8,963 nucleotides of DNA from CAYJBH01 sp964369445 (GCA_964369445.1 CAYJFU010000072.1:1-8963), one strand, 5' to 3'. Positions 1 to 6,792 are shown, counted from the first letter of the stretch. Translations and numbers: made by a program. The notes: generated by a model not told the origin, from the sequence alone.

Positions 1-341
1 TGGGAGAAAAACTCCTTAAAAAATTCTACCACGTCGGCACTGGCACGCTCACCGCCGTGCATACCACCCATGCCGTCACACAGCACACCGTATGCATCCT
101 GCCCCGCCTGTGTCGGCTGACACACAAAACAGCTGTCCTGCTGATACTGCCTTGTGCCGATGTGGGTGGCGCTTGCCGTATTGACCACTATTCCGTCGAG
201 TATTTCCGGTTCCTGCTCCGTTTCGATGGGTAGCGCGTCGGGCTGTTCCGTCAGCAATACCGTCGGGGTGTCGTACTGTGGAAAAACCTGCTTTTCTTGT
301 GGCGGTTTTTCTTTTCTTTTTCTTTTAAAAAAGTTTAGCAT
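1..341 (-). CDS. PP2C-type Ser/Thr protein phosphatase, C-terminus cut by the window edge
   Basis: This is the N-terminal 113 residues of a PP2C-family metal-dependent phosphatase, which removes phosphate from Ser/Thr. Residues 1-12 are strongly basic (FKRKRKEK). An acidic, Pro/Thr-containing linker runs to about residue 50, and the PP2C domain then begins. Visible motifs are IGTRQYQQDS (the first metal aspartate, D69) and LCDGMGGMHGGERAS (D89-G90 plus the GG and GE signature). The later GDSR, SDG and DN motifs would lie beyond the left edge. The start ATG (341-339) has a good Shine-Dalgarno AGAGG at 353-349 and overlaps the stop of the upstream kinase-FHA gene by 7 nt (ATGCTAA), so the two are probably translationally coupled. 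No signal peptide or membrane helix is visible. The tail contains DTPTVLL, a possible phosphothreonine site for FHA binding (inference). It is a second, distinct PP2C from the one at the head of the operon. Confidence 0.9.
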   Translation of the reverse strand, partial: MLNFFKRKRKEKPPQEKQVFPQYDTPTVLLTEQPDALPIETEQEPEILDGIVVNTASATHIGTRQYQQDSCFVCQPTQAGQDAYGVLCDGMGGMHGGERASADVVEFFKEFFS

Positions 342-1730
342 AGGCCAACCTCTAACATACAATCCTTTGACATTATGTAAAACCGATTTCCCGGTGCTAT
401 TGTGTAGTATTTGTCACGCTCAAGTCTTGCGCCGTCTATATATGTTCCATTTGAAGATAGATCTCGGACATAAAACATAGCCTGTTTTTCATCAAACCTG
501 ACCTCACAGTGAACCCTGCTGACATTTTTATTGTCAATAATAATGTTGCATTTGTCAGAGGATCGCCCNNNNNNNNNNCATCGGCATGTTTTTGGGCAGT
601 AACCATCTATCCGGCGGCATACCTGTGCGCAGTAAACTGATATAAGGGGCACCTTTTCCCTGTAGATTTGCCACCTGGTTCACGACGTTGTTTTGCTGCG
701 GTGGCGGTTGTTGCGGTTGCTGGGGTCTTGCAGGCGGTGGAGTTTGCCGACCCACGCTCGGCTGAGGAGGTGGCGTGGCAGCTGATACCTGTATATCCGA
801 TAAAAACTGTTCCATACTCTGCTGCCTTTTACGGTAGTCAAGGGTAAGTCCGCGCTCAATCGCCATTGAAACTGCTGTCGCAACGCTGTAAATCCTCAAA
901 TTTTCAAGATTGTCACCGTTTAGTCTGTCCGGTGCGTCCAGTGGACGCTTGCCGACCACAACATTATAAAAAGTAGCACACAGCGCGTAGATGTCCGTCC
1001 AAGGGCCTTGATTGCCGTGACTAGAATACTGCTCAGGCGGTGCAAAACCCGCTTTGAGTACAACAGACAGACTTCGCGAACGCTCGCCGACAAAATAGCG
1101 CGTTGCACCAAAATCTATAAGTTTAACCTCTCCTTGGCGCGTTATAAGTATGTTGTCAGGGCTGACATCGCGGTGAAGCATACCTTTTTTATGTACTTCA
1201 CAAAGGGCACCCGCGGTGAGCTTTAATATCTCAAGGGCGTTTTCCACCGACAATTTGCCGCCACCGGCACGCGCAAGTCCACCAAGTGTTACTCCGTCGA
1301 GAAATTCCATGACAAAGTACGCTGTACCGTTGCACTCAAAGTTGTCCTTGACCTGTACGATGTTGTTTTGCCCCATGAAACTTTTCAACGTCTGTGCCTC
1401 GCGGTTAAAGACAGTGAGACCGTGCTCAAACATCTTTTTGTTGTCCTCTCCGGAAGCCGCGACGGTGAGACCATCACCGAGCCGAACGGAAAAGGATGCC
1501 GGCATAAACTCTTTTACGGCGACACGCTGTCCGCTGTGGTTGTCTTTGGCAAGGTATGTGACACCAAAACCACCTGCACCAAGCGCTCTGCCAAGCAGAT
1601 ACCTACCATTTAACACCGTACCGGGGGCAAGGATAATATTTGCACCTGCCTGCGATATGGCGATGTAGCCACAGGAGTCGCACTTGTCCGTCGTGACCGG
1701 CAAAAAACAGTTGTGACAAAAATCCGTCAT
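335..1730 (-). CDS. Zinc-ribbon Ser/Thr protein kinase with C-terminal FHA domain, interrupted by an assembly gap
   Basis: A Hanks-type Ser/Thr kinase, predicted cytoplasmic. Residues 1-21 form a zinc ribbon (C5-x2-C8, C17-x2-C20). The kinase domain covers about 43-315: glycine loop GAGGFG at 51-56, VAVK lysine K73, helix-C glutamate E111, HRDVSPDN at 186-193, DFG at 206-208 and APPE at 230-233. The usual catalytic-loop lysine (HRDxK) is Ser190. A Pro/Gln-rich linker (about 319-347) leads to the first strand of an FHA domain (RWLLPKNMPM, 375-384), where the sequence meets 10 Ns. On the other side an FHA domain resumes with GRSSD, SRVH and SSNGTY and ends at TAA 337-335. With exactly 10 Ns the frame breaks, but the vWA-FHA neighbour suggests only two codons are missing, so I treat both parts as one protein. 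The ATG at 1730 overlaps the preceding stop (TAATG), with GGAG upstream. The kinase domain is certain; continuity across the gap is inferred. Confidence 0.88.
569..578. other. Assembly gap (10 Ns)
   Basis: Ten consecutive Ns fall inside the FHA domain of the kinase gene. Ten is probably a placeholder rather than a measured length: taken literally it shifts the frame and ends the kinase at a stop four codons later, whereas a gap of six bases restores a continuous FHA domain. Any short ORF that starts or ends here is an artefact of the gap. Confidence 0.95.
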
Positions 1731-3451
1731 TAGCCTTTCTCCGGTTTAAAAACTATCGTCTGCGAGCCTGCAAAAATCTTATCGCCGTAAACAAGCGGGC
1801 GCGTGTCGTTTATAAGCACACCGTTAAGGTACGTCCCACCGGGGCTTAGGTTTGTTATGTTAAAGCCTTCACTTGTCTTTTCAATGACAAAATGTTGTCT
1901 GCTCATCTTGACATCGTCAAAAATGACATCGCAGATATCACTGCGGCCTACAAACATTGAACCGCTTATCGGCAGTTTTACCGAGCGCCCTTTGCCACTG
2001 ATGTTCGCAACGTCAAGTATGATATCTGACTGTTTTACGGCGGCGAAATGTGCGCGTCCCGTCTGCCCCATCGGCATGACATGTTGTTGCATCGGTACAT
2101 CTGCTTGCATCATCGACAACTGCTCTTGTGCCTGTTGTTCTGCTTTTGCACGTTTTTTTACTGTGCCGACCGCTACAGCCGTTATGATACCGGCGCCGAG
2201 TAAACCTATAAATATGTAGGCACCTGCTGACACCGGCTGTGCGGATATTACAGAAAGCTCGGGCGGTGTGTTGTTGATAAAGTCGAAGGAGAGTTCGTTT
2301 GCCACATCGTTTTGCTGTGCAGACATGTCGGTTATTCCGCTTGTGCGCAATGTCAACTCACCGCTTGCAGGTAGATTGGCAAGCGTCAGTACCGTGCTGT
2401 TAGACTGTGCATCAAACGCAGCCGCCGTCACGCCGATAAGCTCTCCCTGCTCATCCGATACGATATAGTTATCAGCGATGTTGGCACCGGCAACCGGTTC
2501 GGAAAAAGTAGCGTTCAGGGTGCCCTCGCCCGTCTGAGTGACCGATAACAGTTGTGGCGCTGTCGTGTCGGGTGTGCTGTAGTTAAAGTAAGCGGAAAAT
2601 TCCTCGCTACTCTGTCCGGCTGTCAGCGAAAGCTGAGCACCGTCGGGTATGAGCACGTTAGAGGTTGCGTTAAACTTTGCGATGTAAACATCGCTTTGCA
2701 GTGAGCTGGCAACATTGTCAAATGTTGCTAACAAATCGCTCGAATTGACAACGGATATGTATCCGCCGGTTGACCTTGCAAGAGCGCCGAAGTTGTCAAG
2801 GTTTTCCTTTGTTCCTGTGTCAAACCCAAAGGCGTAAAGCGTAAGTCCGGCATCATTTAAAAGGGTTTGCGCCTCCTGTGCAGTGTACCCTCCGACATTG
2901 TAATCCACCGAGTCGGAAAAGACATAGAGAAGCTTTCTGTCAAGCGACAACGACTCCTGCTTTGCAAGGTCTGACACCGTCGCTAGTGCATCAAAAAACA
3001 CTGTTCCTGCCTCATTTGCCTGCAAGCTCGCCGCCTTTTCTGTGAGTTTGGCCGTGTCGGTGGAACTGTCGACAAGTGTTTGCACCTCTACTCCAAAACT
3101 TATAAGTGTGACGACATCTTGCTGTGTCATATCATCGGCGAAATCATTAAGTGCCGCTTGTACAGCCGCCAACTGCTCGGCGGTTGTTGAAGTGGATGTA
3201 TCCACAAGAAAATAGTGGTGTATCTTAGCATCTGTATCGGGCGCGCCGACACTGCTTGCGGTTATGTTCTGTTCGCCTATACTGAGTGTGACCTCATCGG
3301 CGGCAGGTTGCGTAGGTGCGTAAAACCACACCGATATGTTCGGCAGGTTGGCCTGTAGTTGTTCCACCGTCAAGTCTTGCGCAAGTGTCGTAAAACTGAA
3401 CAAGGTGAAAACTACAAGTCCCAAAACCGTCGCTATTAGTTTTCTTGCCAC
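1730..3451 (-). CDS. Membrane-anchored vWA-Ig-TM-FHA protein, candidate transmembrane receptor or scaffold
   Basis: A 573-residue protein with an unusual order of parts. Residues 1-25 are a signal peptide (basic MARK, hydrophobic core, LAQ). An extracellular von Willebrand A domain spans about 76-255 with an intact MIDAS: D84-T-S86-T-S88, T150 in the AGT loop and D180 in FSD, so metal-dependent ligand binding is expected. Residues about 296-395 look like an SbsA/Big-type Ig-like domain (TAPQLLSV, ATFSEPV). One helix (about 409-430) is followed by KKRAK, placing the rest inside the cell. A Gln/Met-rich linker (437-465) leads to a complete FHA domain (about 478-570; G502-R503, S517-R-Q-H520, N543-G544), which binds phosphothreonine. 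The start is GTG at 3451 with a strong AAGGAGGG six bases upstream, overlapping the end of the FHA gene before it by 16 nt. It joins an outside binding module to an inside phospho-reader; its ligand is unknown. Confidence 0.88.
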   Translation of the reverse strand: MARKLIATVLGLVVFTLFSFTTLAQDLTVEQLQANLPNISVWFYAPTQPAADEVTLSIGEQNITASSVGAPDTDAKIHHYFLVDTSTSTTAEQLAAVQAALNDFADDMTQQDVVTLISFGVEVQTLVDSSTDTAKLTEKAASLQANEAGTVFFDALATVSDLAKQESLSLDRKLLYVFSDSVDYNVGGYTAQEAQTLLNDAGLTLYAFGFDTGTKENLDNFGALARSTGGYISVVNSSDLLATFDNVASSLQSDVYIAKFNATSNVLIPDGAQLSLTAGQSSEEFSAYFNYSTPDTTAPQLLSVTQTGEGTLNATFSEPVAGANIADNYIVSDEQGELIGVTAAAFDAQSNSTVLTLANLPASGELTLRTSGITDMSAQQNDVANELSFDFINNTPPELSVISAQPVSAGAYIFIGLLGAGIITAVAVGTVKKRAKAEQQAQEQLSMMQADVPMQQHVMPMGQTGRAHFAAVKQSDIILDVANISGKGRSVKLPISGSMFVGRSDICDVIFDDVKMSRQHFVIEKTSEGFNITNLSPGGTYLNGVLINDTRPLVYGDKIFAGSQTIVFKPEKG

Positions 3452-3999
3452 GTTCTGCCCTCCTTACAATATGGTACAAACACAAACGCGGACATTCCTA
3501 TCTCTATTGTCTCATCACCGAAAAGCGCACTGCTTTCCTGCAACGGAACACCGTTTAAAAGCACAATCTCACCTTTGCCACGTGCGAGCAAAAACATCGA
3601 GCGACGTGGCTCAAACACAATGGAACAGTGGTCTTTGGCGCTGACCTGCTCGTCATCGGTTATAGCTATATCCGAAGTTACGGCGCGCCCTATGTAATTT
3701 CTTCCACTGTGCAACTGGTAAGAGCGTCCCCACTCGGTGCCCTTGATGCACACGAGCCATCCGACTACAGGGTCGTTGCCGCTGTCGGTTTTAAATATAC
3801 CCACCGTTTTTTCGTCGGAACCGACATTTCCCATGTCGATTTTAATCGCACCGGAGTTTGATGATGTGAACACCGGTGTGTACTGCGTAAGCTCATCGCT
3901 GAGCACTCGACGTTGCGGCAGAGGGTTTTCGCAGTGAGGGCACTTGTCAAATTTTTCATCGTCGTAAAAATGTCCGTTTTTACATTTTGTCACAGCCAT
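3436..3999 (-). CDS. Small zinc-ribbon FHA-domain protein
   Basis: A 187-residue cytoplasmic adaptor with no signal peptide or membrane helix. Residues 6-23 form a zinc knuckle (C6, H10, C20, C23; CKNGH then CPHC). A flexible acidic stretch follows, with D62-E63-K-T65-V-G-I68 just before the FHA domain. The FHA domain covers about 79-177: G104-R105, S120 and H124 (SAKDH), then L148-N149-G150. FHA domains bind phosphothreonine peptides. The DEKTVGI element resembles in placement the kinase target site of GarA/OdhI-type regulators, where phosphorylation makes the FHA domain bind its own tail; that role is inferred. The SAKDH motif departs from the common SRxH form, so binding strength is uncertain. 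The ATG at 3999 has GAGGTGA at 4009-4003. It lies 82 bp after the first PP2C gene and overlaps the vWA-FHA start by 16 nt. Confidence 0.88.
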   Translation of the reverse strand: MAVTKCKNGHFYDDEKFDKCPHCENPLPQRRVLSDELTQYTPVFTSSNSGAIKIDMGNVGSDEKTVGIFKTDSGNDPVVGWLVCIKGTEWGRSYQLHSGRNYIGRAVTSDIAITDDEQVSAKDHCSIVFEPRRSMFLLARGKGEIVLLNGVPLQESSALFGDETIEIGMSAFVFVPYCKEGRTWQEN

Positions 4000-4081
4000 T
4001 TATCACCTCAATATTATCGTCACCTATCTTAAAAACCAATACGCCTTGTCAGCCTCGCATCGTTTTTTGAGTTAATTGACT

Positions 4082-4807
4082 CTAACAAAAAACCGCTATT
4101 GCCGAGTAGTTGTCCATGTTTTTTCCAGCACCGTTGCGCATAACTATACTTGTCATTGCTGACACAAAGTCCTGCGGGGAAGTTGCGCCTTTCAAACATC
4201 GCATCATGTCCTTTTCGTCCAGCCATTCCCAAAAGCCGTCACTGCACATAAGAAAGCGCTGTGAGGGGCGAACTGCCGTAGGTTCGCTCATGTCAAGTTT
4301 GGGCGGGGCGGCATCGTTGCCCAGCACGCGCACAAGGCGGTTTCTGTCCTCGTGAAAGCGGATGTCTTTTTCCTTAATCTCGCCTTGCAACACAAGCATT
4401 TGGGGCACACTGTGGTCAAGGGTTCGTTTGACAATTTTATGTCGCTCAAATGTGTAGATACGGCTGTCACCCACATGCGCATAACATGCAACGCCGTCCT
4501 TTATGTGCAGTAGCGTTATTGTTGTCTTGCAGGCATCAAATTTGAGCGAGGATTGCTGTATGTTGTAAATATCCGTCTGGGCGGTGGCGACACATTTTGT
4601 TAAAAGCTCTTGTCCGGGCAGCACCTCGCCGGAAAACACACGCTGCACCGCCTGCACTGCCGTTGCGCTGGCTACCTCGCCGGCACCGTGACCGCCAAGA
4701 CCGTCGCACAGCACAAACATATGACCGCCGGCACCTGAAAATGCCCCGACACAGTCCTCGTTATTCTTCCTGTCGCCCTTGTCGCTGAACGTTACATAAC
4801 TAAACAT
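4082..4807 (-). CDS. PP2C-type Ser/Thr protein phosphatase (PrpC/Stp-like), complete
   Basis: A complete cytoplasmic PP2C phosphatase of 241 residues, a normal length for the bacterial single-domain form. The metal-binding motifs are intact and in order: KGDRKNNED (D18), LCDGLGGHGAGEVAS (D35-G36), AHVGDSRIY (GDSR 113-116), CSDGFWEWL (SDG 189-191) and MDNYSAI (D232-N233). It should reverse Ser/Thr phosphorylation, most simply that made by the kinase three genes downstream. I prefer ATG 4807 to the in-frame GTG at 4813: the ATG follows GGGTGTGA at a usable distance, whereas nothing similar precedes the GTG, though neither site is strong. It is the first gene of the operon; 82 bp separate it from the zinc-ribbon FHA gene, with no clear terminator between. 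PP2C identity is near certain; substrate assignment is inferred from position. Confidence 0.93.
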   Translation of the reverse strand: MFSYVTFSDKGDRKNNEDCVGAFSGAGGHMFVLCDGLGGHGAGEVASATAVQAVQRVFSGEVLPGQELLTKCVATAQTDIYNIQQSSLKFDACKTTITLLHIKDGVACYAHVGDSRIYTFERHKIVKRTLDHSVPQMLVLQGEIKEKDIRFHEDRNRLVRVLGNDAAPPKLDMSEPTAVRPSQRFLMCSDGFWEWLDEKDMMRCLKGATSPQDFVSAMTSIVMRNGAGKNMDNYSAIAVFC

Positions 4808-4836
4808 ATTCACACCCGATATTAAATAATCTAATT

Positions 4837-4931
4837 TTTAACCTTAATGTCTGCTGTCGGTAACTATAGATAAATTATAATATATCAAACGTAATATTGA
4901 AATAGACTATCTTACGATGTTTAACCTTAAT
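4837..4931. repeat. Pair of exact 12-bp direct repeats flanking the operon promoter candidate
   Basis: TTTAACCTTAAT occurs at 4837-4848 and again at 4920-4931 in the same orientation, starts 83 bp apart, close to eight helical turns. The minus-strand promoter candidate (4874-4902) lies between them, so one copy would be upstream of the -35 and the other in the 5' leader. The layout would suit a DNA-looping regulator. The region is AT-rich, so chance cannot be excluded. Confidence 0.5.
4874..4902 (-). promoter_or_regulatory. Candidate promoter of the phospho-signalling operon
   Basis: Read on the minus strand, a perfect TATAAT -10 box (4879-4874) is preceded at 17 bp by TTTCAA (4902-4897), a weak -35 with three of six consensus bases. 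Transcription would begin near 4867, giving a leader of about 60 nt before the PP2C ATG at 4807. The weak -35 would suit an activated promoter (inference). Confidence 0.5.
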
Positions 4932-5069
4932 TGAGTACTAAAATTGCGATAAAGGGGCATTTGCTGACAATTTTTTGCACAATTGCAATAAATTACCATA
5001 TTTTTTTCCTCAAGCAGCTATGGCACCTTGATATTCCGAAAAACCGGCAAAAATTGCATATATAGAGTC
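4932..5069. other. AT-rich divergent intergenic DNA without a recognisable gene
   Basis: No coding potential is evident in this part of the divergent region. The only structures seen are a small inverted repeat (TTGCA-CAAT-TGCAA, 4975-4988), a T-run at 5001-5007, and repeated AATTGC words near 4942, 4982 and 5052. No riboswitch consensus is recognised. Confidence 0.4.
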
Positions 5070-5097
5070 TCTTTTGTTATTTACATTTAACAAAAGA
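5070..5097. promoter_or_regulatory. Perfect inverted repeat centred on the chemoreceptor -35 box, putative operator
   Basis: TCTTTTGTTA (5070-5079) and its exact reverse complement TAACAAAAGA (5088-5097) flank an 8-bp centre, TTTACATT. The -35 hexamer is the first six bases of that centre. The arms are 18 bp apart start to start, which suits a dimeric DNA-binding protein reading adjacent turns on one face. Occupancy would block RNA polymerase, so repression is the simplest reading. Because it lies upstream of the expected transcript start, it acts as DNA, not RNA. Confidence 0.6.
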
Positions 5098-5108
5098 TAT
5101 TCTATAAT
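5080..5108 (+). promoter_or_regulatory. Sigma-A-type promoter of the chemoreceptor gene
   Basis: TTTACA (5080-5085, five of six consensus bases), exactly 17 bp, then a perfect TATAAT (5103-5108). Transcription should start near 5115, about 31 nt before the TTG start codon at 5146. This rules out the upstream in-frame TTG at 5074, which would lie outside the transcript. Confidence 0.75.
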
Positions 5109-5133
5109 AGTAGATGTAGAGAAACGCATTGTC

Positions 5134-5148
5134 AGAGGTAGAATTTTG
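5134..5148 (+). promoter_or_regulatory. Ribosome binding site that fixes a TTG start
   Basis: AGAGG at 5134-5138 lies seven bases before TTG 5146-5148. The resulting protein begins MSKQKKFGKM and runs straight into the first membrane helix, the usual form for a chemoreceptor. The next ATG (5173) lies only four residues before that helix and has no comparable ribosome binding site. Confidence 0.7.
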
Positions 5149-6780
5149 AGTAAGCAAAAAAAGTTCGGAAAGATGTCGGCGCAGGTCAACATTATGATCG
5201 CGTTGCTGACGACGATAATCGTTACCGTGATGATTTTGATAAGCGGTGTGGTAACAGCCAACAATGTCAATGCAGAGCTGACCGACCAGTGTATAGTCGG
5301 TACAAATCTGTTGGAGTATGAATTAAGCCTACATGCAGTTGACGGCACTGAGGATAAAACTGTTATACTTGACCGCTTAAAACAGATAACCGGCTGTGAA
5401 TTCACTATATTCAACGGCGATGTGCGTGAGTTTACCACCATTATTATTGATGGCGAACGGGTTGTCGGAACAACACTTGATCCCACCATCGCAAATGTGG
5501 TATTAAATGAGGGTAAAAGTTATGTCGGTGAGGCAAATATACTCGGCGAAAACCACATAACTTCATACATCCCACATTATGATGAAACCGGCGAGATAAC
5601 CGGTGTTGTATTTGCAGGTATATCCGCACAGGCAAATGATGCATCCATATCTTCCGCTCTTACATTGTCCATGATCGTCGGTATTGCTATGATAATAATT
5701 GTATGCATTGTAGCAAAAATAGTTGTTGACAGAACTGTTGCTAAACCGCTTGACATCGTTATGGATGCCGCACAAAACATTGCTAAGGGCAATATGAATT
5801 TTGAGCTGGACGTAAACGCTAACAACGAGATAGGCCTTTTAGCTCAGAACTTTAACGAGATGAAACACAATCTCACAAATGTCAACGGCGCGCTTGTAGA
5901 TATGCTCGGCCATATTGCAAACGGCAACTGGAATGTAAGCACCGGTCACGCTGATATTTATGTCGGCGACTGGAAACAACTCTATCAGTCCGCTAACGCA
6001 ATGATAAGCTCTGTCAGAAGTGCACTGTCCCAGGTTTCCGCTTCGGCAGGTCGAATAACATCAAGCGTGACATCTGTTTCCAACGGTGCACAGGCACTCG
6101 CCGATGGTGCAATTGACCAATCAGGCAGTGTAGACATCCTGTCCAATAACCTGCGCGATGTTTCAAACCAGATAGAAGACAACTCCAAAAACACCAAAAA
6201 GGTCAACGACCTTGCCGTTATATCCGGTGAAGTTACGACGTCGACACTCGATGATATGAGCCAGATGCTCAGTGCAATGCAGGAAATATCCGGTACGTCA
6301 GACAACATAGTTAAAGTAATCAAAGTTATCGACGATATCGCATTCCAGACCAACATTCTTGCGCTTAATGCCGCTGTTGAGGCCGCACGCGCCGGTGAAG
6401 CAGGCAAAGGCTTTGCAGTTGTTGCGGAAGAGGTGCGAAGTCTTGCACAAAAATCCTCCGAGGCCGCAAAAAACACAACGCAACTTATCGACCGCTCGAG
6501 AAACGCCGTAGAGGTCGGTGAGGGCATTGCACAAAAAGCCAACTCCTCCTTTGAAGACTTGGCATCAAAGGTGCAACAGATGGTCATAACCATTGATGAG
6601 ATTGCAAAAGCAACTGAAGAACAGGCGGTGGGCATAAAAGAGATTTCCGCCGGTATTGATCAAATATCCACAGTCGTACAGACAAACTCCGCAACAAGTG
6701 AAGAGAGCGCTGCCGCAAGCCACGAGCTTAGTATCGAGGCCGGCAACCTGCACGAGATTGTCGAGAGGTTTAAGCTGTAG
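5146..6780 (+). CDS. Methyl-accepting chemotaxis protein with Cache-like sensor domain
   Basis: A 544-residue chemoreceptor that should signal through CheA/CheW. Numbered from the TTG start: a short basic N-terminus; TM1 at about 14-36; an extracytoplasmic sensor at about 40-165, resembling a single-Cache domain (ITGCEFTIF, VVGTTLDP, YVGEANILG, GEITGVVFAG); TM2 at about 173-194; HAMP at about 195-246 with a HAMP-like connector after it; then a long coiled-coil signalling domain. The hairpin tip is clear at about 395-431 (DIAFQTNILALNAAVEAA, then AGKGFAVVAEEVR). It ends in ERFKL, with no C-terminal pentapeptide for CheR docking. The gene is transcribed alone, divergent from the phospho-signalling operon and convergent with the PASTA gene. 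No other che or motility gene is present, so it is probably an orphan receptor. The ligand is unknown; Cache domains of this kind often bind small organic acids or similar metabolites. Confidence 0.93.
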   Translation: MSKQKKFGKMSAQVNIMIALLTTIIVTVMILISGVVTANNVNAELTDQCIVGTNLLEYELSLHAVDGTEDKTVILDRLKQITGCEFTIFNGDVREFTTIIIDGERVVGTTLDPTIANVVLNEGKSYVGEANILGENHITSYIPHYDETGEITGVVFAGISAQANDASISSALTLSMIVGIAMIIIVCIVAKIVVDRTVAKPLDIVMDAAQNIAKGNMNFELDVNANNEIGLLAQNFNEMKHNLTNVNGALVDMLGHIANGNWNVSTGHADIYVGDWKQLYQSANAMISSVRSALSQVSASAGRITSSVTSVSNGAQALADGAIDQSGSVDILSNNLRDVSNQIEDNSKNTKKVNDLAVISGEVTTSTLDDMSQMLSAMQEISGTSDNIVKVIKVIDDIAFQTNILALNAAVEAARAGEAGKGFAVVAEEVRSLAQKSSEAAKNTTQLIDRSRNAVEVGEGIAQKANSSFEDLASKVQQMVITIDEIAKATEEQAVGIKEISAGIDQISTVVQTNSATSEESAAASHELSIEAGNLHEIVERFKL

Positions 6781-6792
6781 AAAAAACATTAG

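Noticed and set aside
335..652. A separate small FHA protein starting near the N run.
   Set aside because: Its apparent start lies in the kinase frame's antisense-side context across the N gap. The FHA domain starts mid-strand at the gap and its missing first strand is the kinase's C-terminal end.
4028..4084. GAGTTAATTGACTC near-palindrome with a T-run after the first PP2C gene as a terminator.
   Set aside because: On the operon's strand the hairpin is weak and followed by As, not Ts; the T-run is on the wrong side.
5020..5069. Possible c-di-GMP or other riboswitch ahead of the chemoreceptor gene (GCACC, GGCAAA words).
   Set aside because: No conserved aptamer core is present and the segment lies upstream of the promoter, so it is not in the transcript.
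5074..5145. Upstream TTG (5074) as the chemoreceptor start, adding 24 residues.
   Set aside because: It lies upstream of the promoter's -10 box and has no ribosome site; TTG 5146 has AGAGG at seven bases.
5010..5825. Several minus-strand ORFs opposite the chemoreceptor gene.
   Set aside because: They are shadows of a clear plus-strand coding sequence with full chemoreceptor domain order.
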